Source of the DNA: JANELJ01 sp024511395
GTDB lineage: Bacteria > Pseudomonadota > Gammaproteobacteria > GRL18
Length of the DNA: 64,000 nt
Direction: 5' to 3'
NCBI GenBank assembly: GCA_963681975.1
Contig: OY820613.1
Location: 2,666,001 to 2,730,000, forward strand
Shown: in pieces, positions 18,377-27,002 of the stretch
Layout of the letters: each line of letters begins with the position of its first letter
Position numbering within the stretch: position 1 is the first letter of the stretch
Notes under the pieces: model-generated
Seen by the model: the letters and a program-made list of their open reading frames with translations, nothing else
Databases searched by the model: none
What the model was told of the DNA's origin: nothing
Position numbers and translations under genes: made by a program

Positions 18377-18901
18377 TTAGAACGGGATATCATCATCAAA
18401 ATCTTCCTCAAAAGGCTGTGCGGCGGGAGCCGACTGGGGCTGGTTCTGAGGTTGAGACTGATTAAACTGCTGGTTTTGCTGTGGTGCCTTATTCTGGTTC
18501 TGCTGGAAACCGGAATTCTGCTGGTTGTCCTGGTTAAAAGAAGTATCACCGCCGGTGCGGCTGTCCAGCATTTGCATAACACCGTTAAAACCATCTACTA
18601 CAACTTCTGTAGTATAGCGATCCTGGCCGTTTTTGTCCTGCCACTTACGGGTCTGCAGCTTGCCTTCAATATAGACCTGGGAACCTTTATGCAGGTATTC
18701 ACCGGCGACACCGGCTACGCCGCCAAAAAACACTACCCTGTGCCATTCGGTACGTTCCTGCCGTTGTCCGGTATTTTTATCTTTCCAGGTTTCTGAAGTG
18801 GCCAGGGTGATATTGGTAATAGGCTTACCATCTGGTGTATAACGTACTTCCGGTTCTTTCCCCAGTCTCCCTACCAGGATTACTTTATTAACTCCAGCCA
18901 T
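18377..18901 (-). CDS. ssb: Single-stranded DNA-binding protein SSB
   Basis: The 174-residue protein has an OB fold at about 1-110 (MAGVNKVILVGRLGKEPEVR, EWHRVVFFG), a glutamine- and asparagine-rich linker, and the acidic protein-docking tip DFDDDIPF. It coats single-stranded DNA during replication, recombination and repair. It follows the MFS gene by 40 bp on the same strand, with uvrA diverging further on. The same ssb-MFS-uvrA order is known in Pseudomonas, so this is core genome. The recombinase operon abuts its 3' side. Confidence 0.97.
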   Translation of the reverse strand: MAGVNKVILVGRLGKEPEVRYTPDGKPITNITLATSETWKDKNTGQRQERTEWHRVVFFGGVAGVAGEYLHKGSQVYIEGKLQTRKWQDKNGQDRYTTEVVVDGFNGVMQMLDSRTGGDTSFNQDNQQNSGFQQNQNKAPQQNQQFNQSQPQNQPQSAPAAQPFEEDFDDDIPF

Positions 18902-18941
18902 TATTTATCCTCTTTTTAATATTGCTCTTCAAATTATGCTC

Positions 18942-20348
18942 TTATGTCTTATGCGAATACTGCTCTGACAGTTTCAGCAGTCCCTCTTTATCCAGGGCAT
19001 GTAATTCAACTTTTAAATAGGCTGCCTGATCCTCCGGGATCACTACGGCCTCTGCCACGCCGCGAATACCAGTCAGACCTACAGTGGCTTTTAACACGTC
19101 CTGTTCCTGAATATTACCCAGTTTCACCACATAAGTACTCAGATAACACGGTGACTTCATAGTCAGGGCAAACAACAGCCAGATCAGCATGGCCGAGGCG
19201 GCAAACAGGAAAACTCCATTTATACCATATAAGCCTAATAACTTTCCACCTATCAGGCCGCCAAAAAAGGCACCCAAGAACTGGCTGGTACTGTAAACGC
19301 CCATGGCCGTTCCTTTGGCCTCAGTCGGCGACATTTTGGACACCAGAGAAGGCAGGGAAGCTTCCAGAATATTAAAGGCAGTAAAAAATACCAGAATAAA
19401 AATAGTCAGACCGTAAATAGAATCATGAAATTCCCAGAATCCCAGTTCTGCCAGAGCTACAATGCTAATGGCTCCTACAAATACTTCTTTCATGCGCCGT
19501 TTACTCTCGGCAATAATAATAAAAGGTACCATCATTCCCATTGCAAGCAGCATTACCGGCAGATAAATCTTCCAGTGCTCGGCAGACGGCAGGTTGGCAT
19601 GCTGCTGATCAACCAGTGCAATCGGTATCACCAGGAAGGTGGCGGTTAACACCATATGCAGAATTAAAATGCCCATATCCAGGCGCAGCAACTGCCGGTC
19701 TTTTAAAATAGTTCGAAACTGTTCCGGTACCGGCTCTGTTTCCCGGTGAAAACTTCTCGGTGCATCAGGCACCCAGAACAGGGTAACGGCCACACCCAGC
19801 AGGGCAAATACTGCCGTTAACCAGAACATGCCGTCAACACCAATCCATTCATTGAGAATAGAACCAGCGACCATGGCTACTGCAAAGGAAAAACCGATGC
19901 TCATACCAATGGTCGCCATAATTTTCAGCCGATGTTCTTCACGGGTTAAATCAGCCGCCAGAGCCATAACAGCCGCAGCAACAGCCCCACTGCCCTGAAT
20001 AATCCGCCCCAGAATCACACCGTAAATAGAATCTGAAACGGCCGCAACCATACTGCCTGCTGCAAAAATCAGCATCCCCACTACAATTACCGGCTTGCGA
20101 CCAATCTTGTCCGATAGCATCCCGAAAGGGATCTGAAAAATAGCCTGAGTTAAACCATAAGCACCAATGGCCAGACCAATTAATAAGGGGGTATTGCCTT
20201 CCAGTTGTTGACCATACAGAGAAAACACCGGAAAAATCATAAACAGACCCAGCATACGCAGAGAGTAAATACTGGCCAGGGATAATGAGGCCCGTTTTTC
20301 AGCGGGGGTTAGTTTATCGATTTCGGTTTGTGATGACTTACTTCTCAT
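18942..20348 (-). CDS. MFS transporter, YajR-like
   Basis: The 468-residue protein has twelve predicted membrane segments between about 20 and 395 and the MFS motif A GMLSDKIGRKP near 77-87. A soluble C-terminal tail of about 70 residues (KLGNIQEQDVLKATVGLTGI onward) fits the ferredoxin-like YAM domain of YajR. Transport would be proton-driven efflux at the inner membrane; the substrate is unknown. It is probably co-transcribed with ssb and is divergent from uvrA. The neighbour order matches the PA4232-PA4234 region of Pseudomonas. Confidence 0.88.
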   Translation of the reverse strand: MRSKSSQTEIDKLTPAEKRASLSLASIYSLRMLGLFMIFPVFSLYGQQLEGNTPLLIGLAIGAYGLTQAIFQIPFGMLSDKIGRKPVIVVGMLIFAAGSMVAAVSDSIYGVILGRIIQGSGAVAAAVMALAADLTREEHRLKIMATIGMSIGFSFAVAMVAGSILNEWIGVDGMFWLTAVFALLGVAVTLFWVPDAPRSFHRETEPVPEQFRTILKDRQLLRLDMGILILHMVLTATFLVIPIALVDQQHANLPSAEHWKIYLPVMLLAMGMMVPFIIIAESKRRMKEVFVGAISIVALAELGFWEFHDSIYGLTIFILVFFTAFNILEASLPSLVSKMSPTEAKGTAMGVYSTSQFLGAFFGGLIGGKLLGLYGINGVFLFAASAMLIWLLFALTMKSPCYLSTYVVKLGNIQEQDVLKATVGLTGIRGVAEAVVIPEDQAAYLKVELHALDKEGLLKLSEQYSHKT

Positions 20349-20434
20349 TATGTTTAATTTAAATACCTTAATATTTAACTCAGCTACGGATTAAATTCAT
20401 GCCAAATCAATAACTAAAATTATTCTACTTTTCA

Positions 20435-20464
20435 TTGTTCTTTTACTTAGAAAGACAGTATATT
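20435..20464 (+). promoter_or_regulatory. Candidate promoter of uvrA
   Basis: TTGTTC (20435-20440) and TATATT (20459-20464) are separated by 18 bp, upstream of the uvrA ATG at 20498. No LexA box of the CTG-N10-CAG type could be found in this intergenic region. Confidence 0.4.
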
Positions 20465-20497
20465 ATCAGTTTTTGTTCAGGCTTGTTACTATATTTT

Positions 20498-23320
20498 ATG
20501 GATACAATTAAAATTCAGGGGGCACGTACCCATAACCTTAAAAACATTGATTTAGAGCTGCCTCGCGATAAGCTCATTGTGATCACCGGCCTGTCCGGTT
20601 CCGGTAAATCATCCTTGGCTTTTGATACCATTTACGCTGAAGGCCAGCGCCGTTATGTGGAATCTCTGTCCAGCTATGCCCGGCAGTTTCTGTCCATGAT
20701 GGAGAAGCCCGATATTGATCATATTGAGGGTTTGTCCCCGGCCATTTCCATAGAGCAGAAGTCTACCTCACATAACCCTCGCTCGACTGTAGGTACAGTC
20801 ACAGAAATCTACGATTACCTGCGTTTATTATTTGCCCGTGCCGGAGAACCCCGCTGCCCGGAACACCACACTACTCTGGATGCCCAGACAGTCAGCCAGA
20901 TGGTGGATAGAACCCTCGCACTGCCTGAAGGCACTAAGCTTATGCTGCTGGCTCCCGTGGTGCAGGATCGTAAAGGTGAACATCATGTACTGTTTAAAGA
21001 ACTACGGGCACAGGGTTTTATCAGGGTGAGGATTGACGGTGAACTTTATGAACTGGATAATCCTCCGGAACTGGAACTGCATAAAAAACACACCATTGAG
21101 GTGGTTGTGGATCGCTTCAAGGTGCGGGAAGATCTAAAACAGCGCTTGGCCGATTCTTTTGAAACTGCTCTGGAACTGTCTAACGGCACGGTCCAAATTG
21201 CCCTTATGGATGGTGCTAAGGAAGCTGACATTTCTTTTTCTGCCCGCTTTGCCTGTCCGGAATGTGGCTACAGCCTGACGGAACTGGAACCGAGAATATT
21301 TTCCTTTAATAATCCTGCCGGTGCCTGTCCCAGCTGTGACGGACTGGGGGTTAAACAGTTTTTTGATCCGCAGAAAGTCGTGCACAATCCTGATGCACCT
21401 CTGACTTCCGGTGCAATCCGCGGCTGGGATCGGCGCAATGCCTATTATTTTCAGATGCTCAAGTCACTGGCAGAACACTATGATTTTGACCTGAACACCC
21501 CATTTAATGAACTGCCGAAAAAAATACAGGACATGATCCTCTATGGTAATCAGGGTGAAGTCATTAATTTCGTTTATGTTAATGACAAGGGCAGAAAAAC
21601 CACCCGCAATGCACCCTTTGAAGGGGTGATCCATAATATGCAGCGCCGCTATCTGGAAACCGATTCTAATGTGGTGCGTGAAGAACTGAGCAAATACCAG
21701 ACTGTTCATGCCTGTCCGGACTGCCATGGCAGCCGGCTTAATATTGCGGCACGTAATGTCTTTATAAAAAGTAAAAACCTGCATGAAGTCGTGGCCATGT
21801 CCATTGGTGATACCGCCGAGTTTTTTGAGAAACTTAAATTACCTGGTAAACGAGGCGAAATAGCCAAAAAGATTGTGGTTGAAATTAAACAACGGCTTAA
21901 CTTTCTGGTGAATATCGGCCTGGAATATCTTACCTTGGATCGCAGTGCTGAAACCCTCTCCGGCGGTGAGGCCCAGCGGATCCGCCTGGCCAGCCAGATT
22001 GGTGCCGGACTGGTAGGTGTTATGTATATTCTGGATGAACCGTCTATTGGTCTGCACCAGAGAGATAATCAGCGCTTGTTAAACACACTCAATTATTTAA
22101 GAGATCTGGGCAATACCGTTATCGTCGTGGAACATGATGAAGATGCTATTCGTGCAGCGGATTATATTGTGGATATCGGCCCGGGAGCCGGGGTTCATGG
22201 CGGTGAAATTGTTGCCCAGGGCTCTTTAAAACAAATACTGAAAAACAAAAAATCCATTACTGCACAATTTCTCAGCGGACAGGATGCTATTGCCATACCG
22301 GCACAGCGTACCCCGGTGGATAAAAAACGCCTGTTAAAAATTAAGGGGGCTTCAGACAATAATTTAAAACGGGTTAATGTCACAATCCCGGTTGGTTTAC
22401 TTACTGTAGTCACGGGAGTTTCGGGTTCAGGCAAATCCACATTAATTAATAAAACTTTATACCAGTATGCCGCCGGTATTTTAAACCGGGCCAATACTTC
22501 TCCGGCGTCATTTAAGTCTATTGAAGGACTCGATCAGTTTGACAAGGTAATTGATATTGACCAGAGCCCTATTGGGCGTACTCCCCGCTCCAATCCGGCC
22601 ACCTATACCGGACTGTTCACTTCCATCCGTGATTTATTTGCCGCTACTAACGAAGCCCGTTCCCGGGCCTATAATGTTGGCCGGTTCAGTTTTAATGTTA
22701 AAGGCGGACGCTGCGAAGCCTGTCAGGGTGATGGTGTTATTAAGGTTGAGATGCATTTTCTGCCCGATGTCTATGTCCCCTGTGATGTCTGCAAGGGCAA
22801 ACGCTATAACCGGGAAACCCTGGAGATTAAGTACAAGGGTAAAAATATTTATCAGGTACTGGATATGACCATTGAAGAAGCCCATGAGTTTTTCAGTGCC
22901 ATACCGGCTTTAAAGCGCAAGTTACAGACTCTACTTGATGTGGGTTTGTCTTATATCAAGCTGGGTCAGAGTGCTACGACTTTATCGGGAGGTGAAGCAC
23001 AAAGGGTAAAGTTGTCCAGAGAATTGTCCAAAAGGGATACGGGCAAGACTCTGTATATACTGGATGAACCAACCACTGGTCTGCATTTTTATGATATTAA
23101 ACAGTTATTACAGGTTTTGTTTAAACTGCGTGACCATGGAAATACGGTAGTGATTATTGAGCATAATCTGGATGTGATTAAGACGGCAGACTGGATCATT
23201 GATATCGGGCCGGAAGGAGGTAATAAGGGTGGGACGGTTATTGACTGTACTACGCCTGAGGAGCTGGTTAAGAATAAGGAGTCTTATACTGGGGAGTTTT
23301 TAAAGGGGTATTTAAAATAG
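20498..23320 (+). CDS. uvrA: Excinuclease ABC subunit A
   Basis: The chosen ATG at 20498 gives 940 residues starting MDTIKIQGARTHNLKNIDLE, the normal UvrA length and opening; the frame stays open 21 codons further upstream. Two ABC ATPase modules are visible, with Walker A GLSGSGKSS (about 31-39) and GVSGSGKST, and two LSGGEAQR signatures. Zinc-binding cysteine pairs are CPECGY...CPSC and CEACQG...CDVCKG. It finds bulky DNA lesions with UvrB in nucleotide excision repair. It is the only core gene on the plus strand here and converges on rplQ. Confidence 0.98.
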   Translation: MDTIKIQGARTHNLKNIDLELPRDKLIVITGLSGSGKSSLAFDTIYAEGQRRYVESLSSYARQFLSMMEKPDIDHIEGLSPAISIEQKSTSHNPRSTVGTVTEIYDYLRLLFARAGEPRCPEHHTTLDAQTVSQMVDRTLALPEGTKLMLLAPVVQDRKGEHHVLFKELRAQGFIRVRIDGELYELDNPPELELHKKHTIEVVVDRFKVREDLKQRLADSFETALELSNGTVQIALMDGAKEADISFSARFACPECGYSLTELEPRIFSFNNPAGACPSCDGLGVKQFFDPQKVVHNPDAPLTSGAIRGWDRRNAYYFQMLKSLAEHYDFDLNTPFNELPKKIQDMILYGNQGEVINFVYVNDKGRKTTRNAPFEGVIHNMQRRYLETDSNVVREELSKYQTVHACPDCHGSRLNIAARNVFIKSKNLHEVVAMSIGDTAEFFEKLKLPGKRGEIAKKIVVEIKQRLNFLVNIGLEYLTLDRSAETLSGGEAQRIRLASQIGAGLVGVMYILDEPSIGLHQRDNQRLLNTLNYLRDLGNTVIVVEHDEDAIRAADYIVDIGPGAGVHGGEIVAQGSLKQILKNKKSITAQFLSGQDAIAIPAQRTPVDKKRLLKIKGASDNNLKRVNVTIPVGLLTVVTGVSGSGKSTLINKTLYQYAAGILNRANTSPASFKSIEGLDQFDKVIDIDQSPIGRTPRSNPATYTGLFTSIRDLFAATNEARSRAYNVGRFSFNVKGGRCEACQGDGVIKVEMHFLPDVYVPCDVCKGKRYNRETLEIKYKGKNIYQVLDMTIEEAHEFFSAIPALKRKLQTLLDVGLSYIKLGQSATTLSGGEAQRVKLSRELSKRDTGKTLYILDEPTTGLHFYDIKQLLQVLFKLRDHGNTVVIIEHNLDVIKTADWIIDIGPEGGNKGGTVIDCTTPEELVKNKESYTGEFLKGYLK

Positions 23321-23348
23321 AGTGCATGGGAAAAGGAATCTAAGGCAT

Positions 23349-23377
23349 AAAAAAACCGGGGCTGGCCCGGTTTTTTT
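23349..23377. terminator. Bidirectional terminator between uvrA and rplQ
   Basis: AAAAAAACCGGG-GCTGG-CCCGGTTTTTTT is a strong GC stem flanked by A-run and T-run. It can stop transcription from uvrA (plus) and from the alpha operon (minus). Confidence 0.92.
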
Positions 23378-23419
23378 ATGCCCTTTGAGGGCTGAAGTAT
23401 CTGAAAAAGTCAGTGAAAC

Positions 23420-23806
23420 TTATTCTTCTTCGATATCATCTTCAATAATGGGACGATCCACCAGCTCTACATAAGCCATTGGGGCATTGTCACCCTTACG
23501 GAAGCCGCATTTTAAAATACGAACATAACCGCCTGGACGGTCCTGATAACGTGGGCCGATTTCAGTAAACAACTTGGCAGTGACTTCATTGTCACGGGTA
23601 CGTGCAAAAATAACACGACGGTTGGCTACAGAGTCAACTTTGGCGCGAGTGATTATAGGTTCAACTACGCGACGCAGTTCTTTGGCTTTAGGTAAAGTGG
23701 TTTTAATAATTTCATGACGCAATAAAGAAACAGCCATATTTTTGAACATCGCTTTACGATGTGAGCTGTTACGGTTTAATTGACGTCCACTCTTACGATG
23801 ACGCAT
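23420..23806 (-). CDS. rplQ: 50S ribosomal protein L17
   Basis: This 128-residue protein opens MRHRKSGRQLNRNSSHRKAM, the standard bL17 N-terminus, and has the TLPKAKELRRVVEPIIT segment. It lines the peptide exit tunnel region of the large subunit. It is the last gene of the alpha operon (rpsM-rpsK-rpsD-rpoA-rplQ), about 100 bp after rpoA, and ends at the bidirectional terminator. Its acidic tail DDIEEE is a small extension. Confidence 0.98.
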   Translation of the reverse strand: MRHRKSGRQLNRNSSHRKAMFKNMAVSLLRHEIIKTTLPKAKELRRVVEPIITRAKVDSVANRRVIFARTRDNEVTAKLFTEIGPRYQDRPGGYVRILKCGFRKGDNAPMAYVELVDRPIIEDDIEEE

Positions 23807-23908
23807 GATAATTTTCCTTTATTAATCTATAGCACCCAGCCATCATAACAACATGACTGAATCTAAGTTACTATAAATACTGCTTACGCAGGTTTGATAC
23901 CTATTAAA

Positions 23909-24922
23909 TTATGAGTTTAATTTTCGGTCAGGCTGAGTGCTGTCTTTTAGGATAGCGGGGGGCCAGTTTTCCAGTTTAATACCCAGGCTCAGGCCTTTGG
24001 AAGCCAGTACGTCCTTAATTTCAGTTAAGGATTTCTTACCCAAGTTAGGTGTTTTTAATAACTCAACTTCAGTACGCTGAATCAGATTACCTATAAAGTA
24101 AATTTGTTCGGCTTTCAGGCAGTTGGCTGAACGGACCGTTAACTCCAGATCGTCGATAGGACGTAACAGAATTGGGTCAATTTCAGGTTCTTTCTCTTTC
24201 TGCTCTTCCGGCTCACGAACATTCAGGTTCACGAAAGAAGATAACTGGTCAGAAAGAATGGTCGCCGCATGCTTGATAGCTTCTTCCGGATCGATAGTAC
24301 CATTGGTTTCCAGATCGATGATCAACTTGTCCAGGTTAGTACGTTGTTCTACCCGGGCATTTTCTACCTGGTAGGATACTTTTAACACTGGGCTGTAGCT
24401 GGCATCAAGCTGTAAACGGCCAATAACCGAATCAGAATCTTCTGGACGTTTACGGGTATTGGAAGGCTGATAGCCAATGCCTTTGTTAATACGCAGTTTC
24501 ATATTAATTTTTGCACCGGAAGACAGGTTACAGATAACATGATCGGGATTGACAATTTCAACATCGTGGTCCAGAGCAATATCAGCAGCAGTCACTACCG
24601 CAGGACCTTTCTTGTTCAGTGCCAACTCAACTTCATCACGATTGTTTAAACGAATGGCTACACCTTTCAGGTTTAACAGGATTTCAATAACATCTTCCTG
24701 TACACCTTCAATACTGGAGTATTCATGTAATACGCCATCAATCTCTGCTTCGTAGATGCATGCACCTGTCATAGAAGAGAGCAGTATGCGACGCAATGAG
24801 TTACCTAAAGTATGTCCGAAACCTCTTTCAAGGGGCTCCAGTACAACTTTCGCATGATTTTCTGAATATTGTTGTACATCGACCAGCTTGGGTCTTAGAA
24901 ACTGAGATACAGAGTCCTGCAT
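23909..24922 (-). CDS. rpoA: RNA polymerase alpha subunit
   Basis: The 337-residue protein has the N-terminal dimerisation domain (RGFGHTLGNSLRRILLSSM, about 33-51), a linker near 235-250, and the C-terminal DNA- and activator-binding domain (LTVRSANCLKAEQIYFIGNL and LGKKSLTEIKDVLASKGLSL). It nucleates assembly of RNA polymerase. It is preceded by a stable hairpin after rpsD that may tune its expression. No unusual residues are seen. Confidence 0.98.
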   Translation of the reverse strand: MQDSVSQFLRPKLVDVQQYSENHAKVVLEPLERGFGHTLGNSLRRILLSSMTGACIYEAEIDGVLHEYSSIEGVQEDVIEILLNLKGVAIRLNNRDEVELALNKKGPAVVTAADIALDHDVEIVNPDHVICNLSSGAKINMKLRINKGIGYQPSNTRKRPEDSDSVIGRLQLDASYSPVLKVSYQVENARVEQRTNLDKLIIDLETNGTIDPEEAIKHAATILSDQLSSFVNLNVREPEEQKEKEPEIDPILLRPIDDLELTVRSANCLKAEQIYFIGNLIQRTEVELLKTPNLGKKSLTEIKDVLASKGLSLGIKLENWPPAILKDSTQPDRKLNS

Positions 24923-24956
24923 GAAGTGTCCTCATAGCATAAATTATTTTTATAAC

Positions 24957-25001
24957 GCCAAAAGCCTTATTGATAAAACTATCAATAATAAGGCTTTTGG
25001 C
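24957..25001 (-). promoter_or_regulatory. Hairpin between rpsD and rpoA
   Basis: GCCAAAAGCCTTATT pairs perfectly over 15 bp with AATAAGGCTTTTGGC, the loop being AT-rich. It lies 10 bp after the rpsD stop, and is an mRNA processing or partial attenuation site by position. The U-run after it is short. Confidence 0.55.
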
Positions 25002-25011
25002 AAGAGTGAAA

Positions 25012-25632
25012 TTACTTGGAGTATAATTCCACAATCAGGTTTTCCTGAATTTCTGTTGGCAGTTCGCTACGTTCTGGAATGGACTTGAAAGTACCTTCCA
25101 TAGCTTTCTCATCAACTGAAATCCACTCTTCAATTTCGCGCTGTTTGCGAAGTTCAAGAGCATCTTTGATACGTTGCTGGTTTTTTGCTTTCTCACGGAT
25201 AGAAATAACATCACCGGGTTGAACTGTGTAAGACGGGATATTAACAATCTTACCATTAACCAGGATAGCCTTGTGGCCAACCAGTTGTCTGGCTTCTGCG
25301 CGGGTAGAGCCAAAGCCCATACGATAAACAATATTATCTAAACGCTGTTCCAGAAGTCTTAACAGGTTCTCACCGGTTGCACCCTTCTGACCGGACGCTT
25401 TTTTGTAGTAGTTTCTGAACTGTTTTTCCAGAACACCATAAATTCTTCTGACTTTCTGCTTTTCACGCAGCTGCATACCGAATTCACTTAAACGACCACG
25501 TCCCGCACCATGTACGCCGGGTGGTTGTTCCATATTACATTTGGTATCTAATGCACGCAGGCCGCTTTTAAGACCCAAGTCAGTTTTTTCACGACGTGAT
25601 AGTTTACAAGTCGGTCCAATATATCTGGCCAT
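25012..25632 (-). CDS. rpsD: 30S ribosomal protein S4
   Basis: The 206-residue uS4 opens MARYIGPTCKLSRREKTDLG. It has the S4 RNA-binding domain near 96-155 (RLDNIVYRMGFGSTRAEARQ). It is a primary 16S rRNA binder and, in enterics, the translational repressor of the alpha operon. It lies between rpsK and rpoA, in the standard order. A single S4 gene of the zinc-free type is seen. Confidence 0.98.
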   Translation of the reverse strand: MARYIGPTCKLSRREKTDLGLKSGLRALDTKCNMEQPPGVHGAGRGRLSEFGMQLREKQKVRRIYGVLEKQFRNYYKKASGQKGATGENLLRLLEQRLDNIVYRMGFGSTRAEARQLVGHKAILVNGKIVNIPSYTVQPGDVISIREKAKNQQRIKDALELRKQREIEEWISVDEKAMEGTFKSIPERSELPTEIQENLIVELYSK

Positions 25633-25687
25633 AATTTAATTCCTTCTCGTTAATCTCTTTACTGTTCTCTTGGAAGATAAAAGTCGT

Positions 25688-26074
25688 TTATACACGACGC
25701 TTCTTAGAGGGACGACAACCATTATGCGGGATAGGGGTTACATCAGTAATACTGTTGATTTTGTAACCCAGTGCATTAAAGGCACGAACTGCGGATTCAC
25801 GACCAGGACCAGGACCTTTTACGTTCACGTCAAGATTTTTCATCCCCATTTCCAGAGTGACTTTGCCAGCTCTTTCAGCTGCTACCTGAGCAGCAAATGG
25901 AGTACTTTTTCTGGAACCACGGAAACCGGAACCACCTGCAGTAGCCCAGGCCAGAGCATTGCCCTGACGATCCGTGATGGTAATAATTGTATTGTTGAAG
26001 GATGCATGGATATGTGCAATTCCGTCAACCACTGTACGTTTTACTTTTTTACGTGAACGACTTGGTTTAGCCAT
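25688..26074 (-). CDS. rpsK: 30S ribosomal protein S11
   Basis: The 128-residue uS11 carries the typical VDGIAHIHASFNNTIITITD segment and the C-terminal PIPHNGCRPSKKRRV. It is part of the small-subunit platform near the mRNA exit. It is separated from rpsM by about 210 bp, longer than usual, which contain a small hairpin next to the rpsM stop and no gene. Confidence 0.98.
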   Translation of the reverse strand: MAKPSRSRKKVKRTVVDGIAHIHASFNNTIITITDRQGNALAWATAGGSGFRGSRKSTPFAAQVAAERAGKVTLEMGMKNLDVNVKGPGPGRESAVRAFNALGYKINSITDVTPIPHNGCRPSKKRRV

Positions 26075-26255
26075 TAGTTTTACCTATATAATTTTGAATC
26101 TTAGCAGAGCATGTAGTGAGCTGTTCTTCCTCGTAGAAATAAGCAGTCATTTCAGCTTTGATAACACTCTTTTATTGAATCAGTCTTTTGTTTATTCAGT
26201 TTGTTCGATAGTATTTGCTATTTATAATATCAACAAGAATTTATGGATTGTGATC

Positions 26256-26276
26256 GGCCTTTCCTGAAGAAAGGCC
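26256..26276 (-). promoter_or_regulatory. Hairpin after rpsM
   Basis: GGCCTTTC-CTGAA-GAAAGGCC is a perfect 8-bp stem 8 bp after the rpsM stop on the minus strand. It has no U-run, so processing or stabilisation is more likely than termination. Confidence 0.5.
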
Positions 26277-26283
26277 TGCAAAC

Positions 26284-26640
26284 TTACTTACGAATAGGCT
26301 TACGAGGACCCTTACGAGTTCTGGCATTCGTTTTAGTACGCTGACCACGCAGAGGTAAACTTCTGCGGTGTCTTAAACCACGGTAACAACCCATATCCAT
26401 CAGACGTTTGATGTTCATGGAAACTTCTCGTCTCAGATCACCTTCTACAGTGAACTCACTAACTAAGGCACGAATAGCATCCAGTTCTTTTTCTGATAAC
26501 GCTTCAACTTTAGTAGCACCGTCAATGCCGGCCTGTTCTAAAATCTTTTTGGAGCGGGTTGGACCAATTCCATAAATCGATGTTAATGCAATAACTGCAT
26601 GTTTTCTATCTGGAACGTTTACACCAGCAATACGAGCCAT
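26284..26640 (-). CDS. rpsM: 30S ribosomal protein S13
   Basis: The 118-residue uS13 opens MARIAGVNVPDRKHAVIALT and has the helix-two-turn-helix RNA-binding region and the basic tail RTKTNARTRKGPRKPIRK, which contacts P-site tRNA. It is the first gene of the alpha operon, about 200 bp after rpmJ, with a terminator-like hairpin between. Confidence 0.98.
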   Translation of the reverse strand: MARIAGVNVPDRKHAVIALTSIYGIGPTRSKKILEQAGIDGATKVEALSEKELDAIRALVSEFTVEGDLRREVSMNIKRLMDMGCYRGLRHRRSLPLRGQRTKTNARTRKGPRKPIRK

Positions 26641-26750
26641 AAAGGTACTCCCATCAATCTAATAGTAATAAAAAGAGCGCGTAATTATACGCACTGTTAT
26701 AAGTCATGTCAATGAAATTTAATGTGTGAATTTTAGTTTCATTAAACAAC

Positions 26751-26784
26751 AAAAGAGAATTTCCATAACGGCCAATTCTCTTTT
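26751..26784 (-). terminator. Terminator-like hairpin between spc and alpha operons
   Basis: AAAAGAGAATT and AATTCTCTTTT form a perfect 11-bp stem with a 12-nt loop. It is flanked by T-rich DNA on both strands, between rpmJ and rpsM, where the spc operon commonly ends. Confidence 0.6.
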
Positions 26785-26841
26785 TATTTTAAATGAGTTC
26801 CTGTCTGGAACTGGTATTTAAAATTTGTCGTGATTATTTAC

Positions 26842-26955
26842 TTATCCCTGGCGCTGCTTGTGACGTGCATCTGAACAAATAACACGGACAATACCTTTAC
26901 GCTTGATAACTTTGCAGTTTCTGCAAATCTTTTTTACTGAAGCACGGACTTTCAT
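26842..26955 (-). CDS. rpmJ: 50S ribosomal protein L36
   Basis: This 37-residue bL36 opens MKVRASVKKICRNCKVIKRK. It keeps the zinc ligands Cys11, Cys14, Cys27 and His32, so it is the zinc-binding (C+) form. It lies 47 bp after secY on the same strand, the usual end of the spc operon. Confidence 0.97.
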   Translation of the reverse strand: MKVRASVKKICRNCKVIKRKGIVRVICSDARHKQRQG

Positions 26956-27002
26956 GTTTCACCTCTAAAAATAGAATTAAAATTCAGTTCTAGTGTTGCA
27001 GG

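Noticed and set aside
20349..20497. LexA (SOS) box upstream of uvrA
   Set aside because: No CTG-N10-CAG arrangement was found; CAGTATATTATCAG resembles it only superficially.
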